NCBI GenBank assembly: GCA_034660675.1
Contig: JAYEJT010000169.1
Span: 1-30,979, forward strand
Origin: CG03 sp034660675
GTDB lineage: Bacteria > CG03
Reading direction: 5' to 3'
Length of the DNA: 30,979 bases
Part shown: positions 30,249 through 30,979 of the stretch, piece by piece
Numbering within the stretch: the stretch's first letter is position 1
Layout: every line of letters begins with the position of its first letter
Translations under genes and position numbers: made by a program
Notes under the pieces: model-generated
The model's input: the letters and a program-made list of their open reading frames with translations, nothing else
What the model was told of the DNA's origin: nothing
Databases searched by the model: none

Positions 30249-30979
30249 AAGAACAGGATGATGTAAAAAAAACCGTTTCAAAAATAATTGAGAAGGTGCG
30301 CAAGGGCGGCGACAGATCTCTTTTTGAATTTGAGAAAAAATTTAACGGTGTTTTGCTCACCGCGCGGAATCTAAAATTTGTCAAAAAAGATTTTAACGCG
30401 GCTTTCAAAAAGCTTTCGGCAGAATCAAAAAACGGTTTGAGAAAGGCCGCCGGAAACATATTTTTTTATCAGAGGAAAATCAGGGCTCTTTATAAAGATG
30501 TGAGAGTCAAAAGGGAGGGGGTGACCCTTATCCACCGTTTTCGCGCTGTTTCAAAAACGGGTGTGTATGTACCGGGGGGCAGATATCTTTATCCTTCGTC
30601 CGTTCTCATGAATGCCATACCGGCTGCCGCTGCGGGGGTGAGTGAAATCTATGCCGCAAGCTGTGGTGTTTCGGATGAGGTGCTGGCCGCCTGTTCTCTT
30701 TCCGGCGTCAAGGCCTTATTCAGAATTTCAGGGGCGCAGGCGATAGCGGCGTTTGCCATGGGTACAAAGTCCGTGCCTAAGGTTGATTTTATAGCCGGCC
30801 CGGGAAACAGATATGTAACGGAAGCCAAAAGGCAGCTTTTCGGGAAGGCCGGAATCGATCTTCTCGCCGGTCCCAGCGAGGTGCTGGTGATAGCCGATGA
30901 GAGTGTCCGGAAAGAATGGGTGCTTGCGGATCTGGCCGCGCAGCTTGAGCACGCTCCCGATGCGCGGGCTTCTCTTATA
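30245..30979 (+). CDS. hisD: Histidinol dehydrogenase (5' part, runs off the window)
   Basis: 245 codons are visible and the frame is open to the last base. HisD motifs: GVYVPGGRYLYPSSVLMNAIPA, ISGAQAIAAFAMGT, DFIAGPGNRYVTEAKRQLFG, GIDLLAGPSEVLVIAD, and the zinc-ligand region AAQLEHAPDA (Gln and His of the QxEH pattern). It oxidises histidinol to histidine in the last steps of the pathway. The N-terminus is slightly shorter than in E. coli. ATG 30245 overlaps the murA stop as ATGA. No other his gene is in the window. Confidence 0.92.
   Translation, partial: MKEQDDVKKTVSKIIEKVRKGGDRSLFEFEKKFNGVLLTARNLKFVKKDFNAAFKKLSAESKNGLRKAAGNIFFYQRKIRALYKDVRVKREGVTLIHRFRAVSKTGVYVPGGRYLYPSSVLMNAIPAAAAGVSEIYAASCGVSDEVLAACSLSGVKALFRISGAQAIAAFAMGTKSVPKVDFIAGPGNRYVTEAKRQLFGKAGIDLLAGPSEVLVIADESVRKEWVLADLAAQLEHAPDARASLI

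Noticed and set aside
1..30979. CRISPR array, tRNA, rRNA, prophage or integrase genes
   Set aside because: No regularly spaced repeats, cloverleaf sequences, rRNA stretches or phage/integrase motifs were seen on either strand.

Overview
This 31 kb window looks like chromosomal DNA of a Gram-negative (diderm) bacterium, probably from an uncultivated lineage. The diderm assignment rests on an O-antigen-ligase-type membrane protein, a FecR-barrel fusion ending in Phe, a CsgG-domain secreted protein, an AsmA-like protein and lipoprotein biosynthesis. Phylum is inference only: gene content and order (phoH-HD-ybeY, rpmE-prfA-prmC-murA-hisD, an rnf operon, FecR-barrel proteins) recall Omnitrophota/Elusimicrobiota-like candidate phyla, but no marker phylogeny could be run.

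Region 1 (1-7507, minus strand) reads, in transcription order, cca tRNA nucleotidyltransferase, a FecR-plus-beta-barrel protein, a sugar-1-phosphate nucleotidyltransferase fused to a degenerate phosphohexomutase, and an O-antigen-ligase/TPR protein. The last three look like a surface-polysaccharide/envelope unit with its own promoter at the end of cca. The region is bracketed by two copies of a small non-coding transposable element. The partial copy at 1-127 abuts the ligase stop codon. The complete 266-bp copy at 7563-7828 has 18-bp terminal inverted repeats and a perfect 8-bp target duplication.

Region 2 (7982-14140, plus) is a tightly packed operon: LysM lipoprotein, PhoH, a short 7TM-HD phosphodiesterase-like protein, YbeY, two tandem CNNM/CorC-type membrane proteins and RecO. 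Region 3 (14184-18602) holds a hotdog thioesterase, dnaX behind a near-consensus promoter that would give a leaderless mRNA, recR, a CsgG-domain protein with a different codon style, a structured intergenic region and thioredoxin. Region 4 (18741-24539) is lgt-rnfD-rnfG-rnfE-rnfA-rnfB-asmA-like, with every junction a 4-bp overlap; rnfC, the NADH-facing subunit, is absent from its usual place. Region 5 (24589-30979) is cinA and an unknown gene, then a new promoter followed by rpmE, prfA, prmC, murA and a hisD that runs off the window.

No tRNA, rRNA, CRISPR array or phage genes were seen. I did not find a clearly new multi-gene system. The strongest unusual items are the miniature transposon pair, the Rnf cluster without rnfC coupled to lgt and an AsmA-like gene, the FecR-barrel plus nucleotidyltransferase/dead-mutase unit, and the leaderless dnaX with an A9 slippage candidate near its 3' end.
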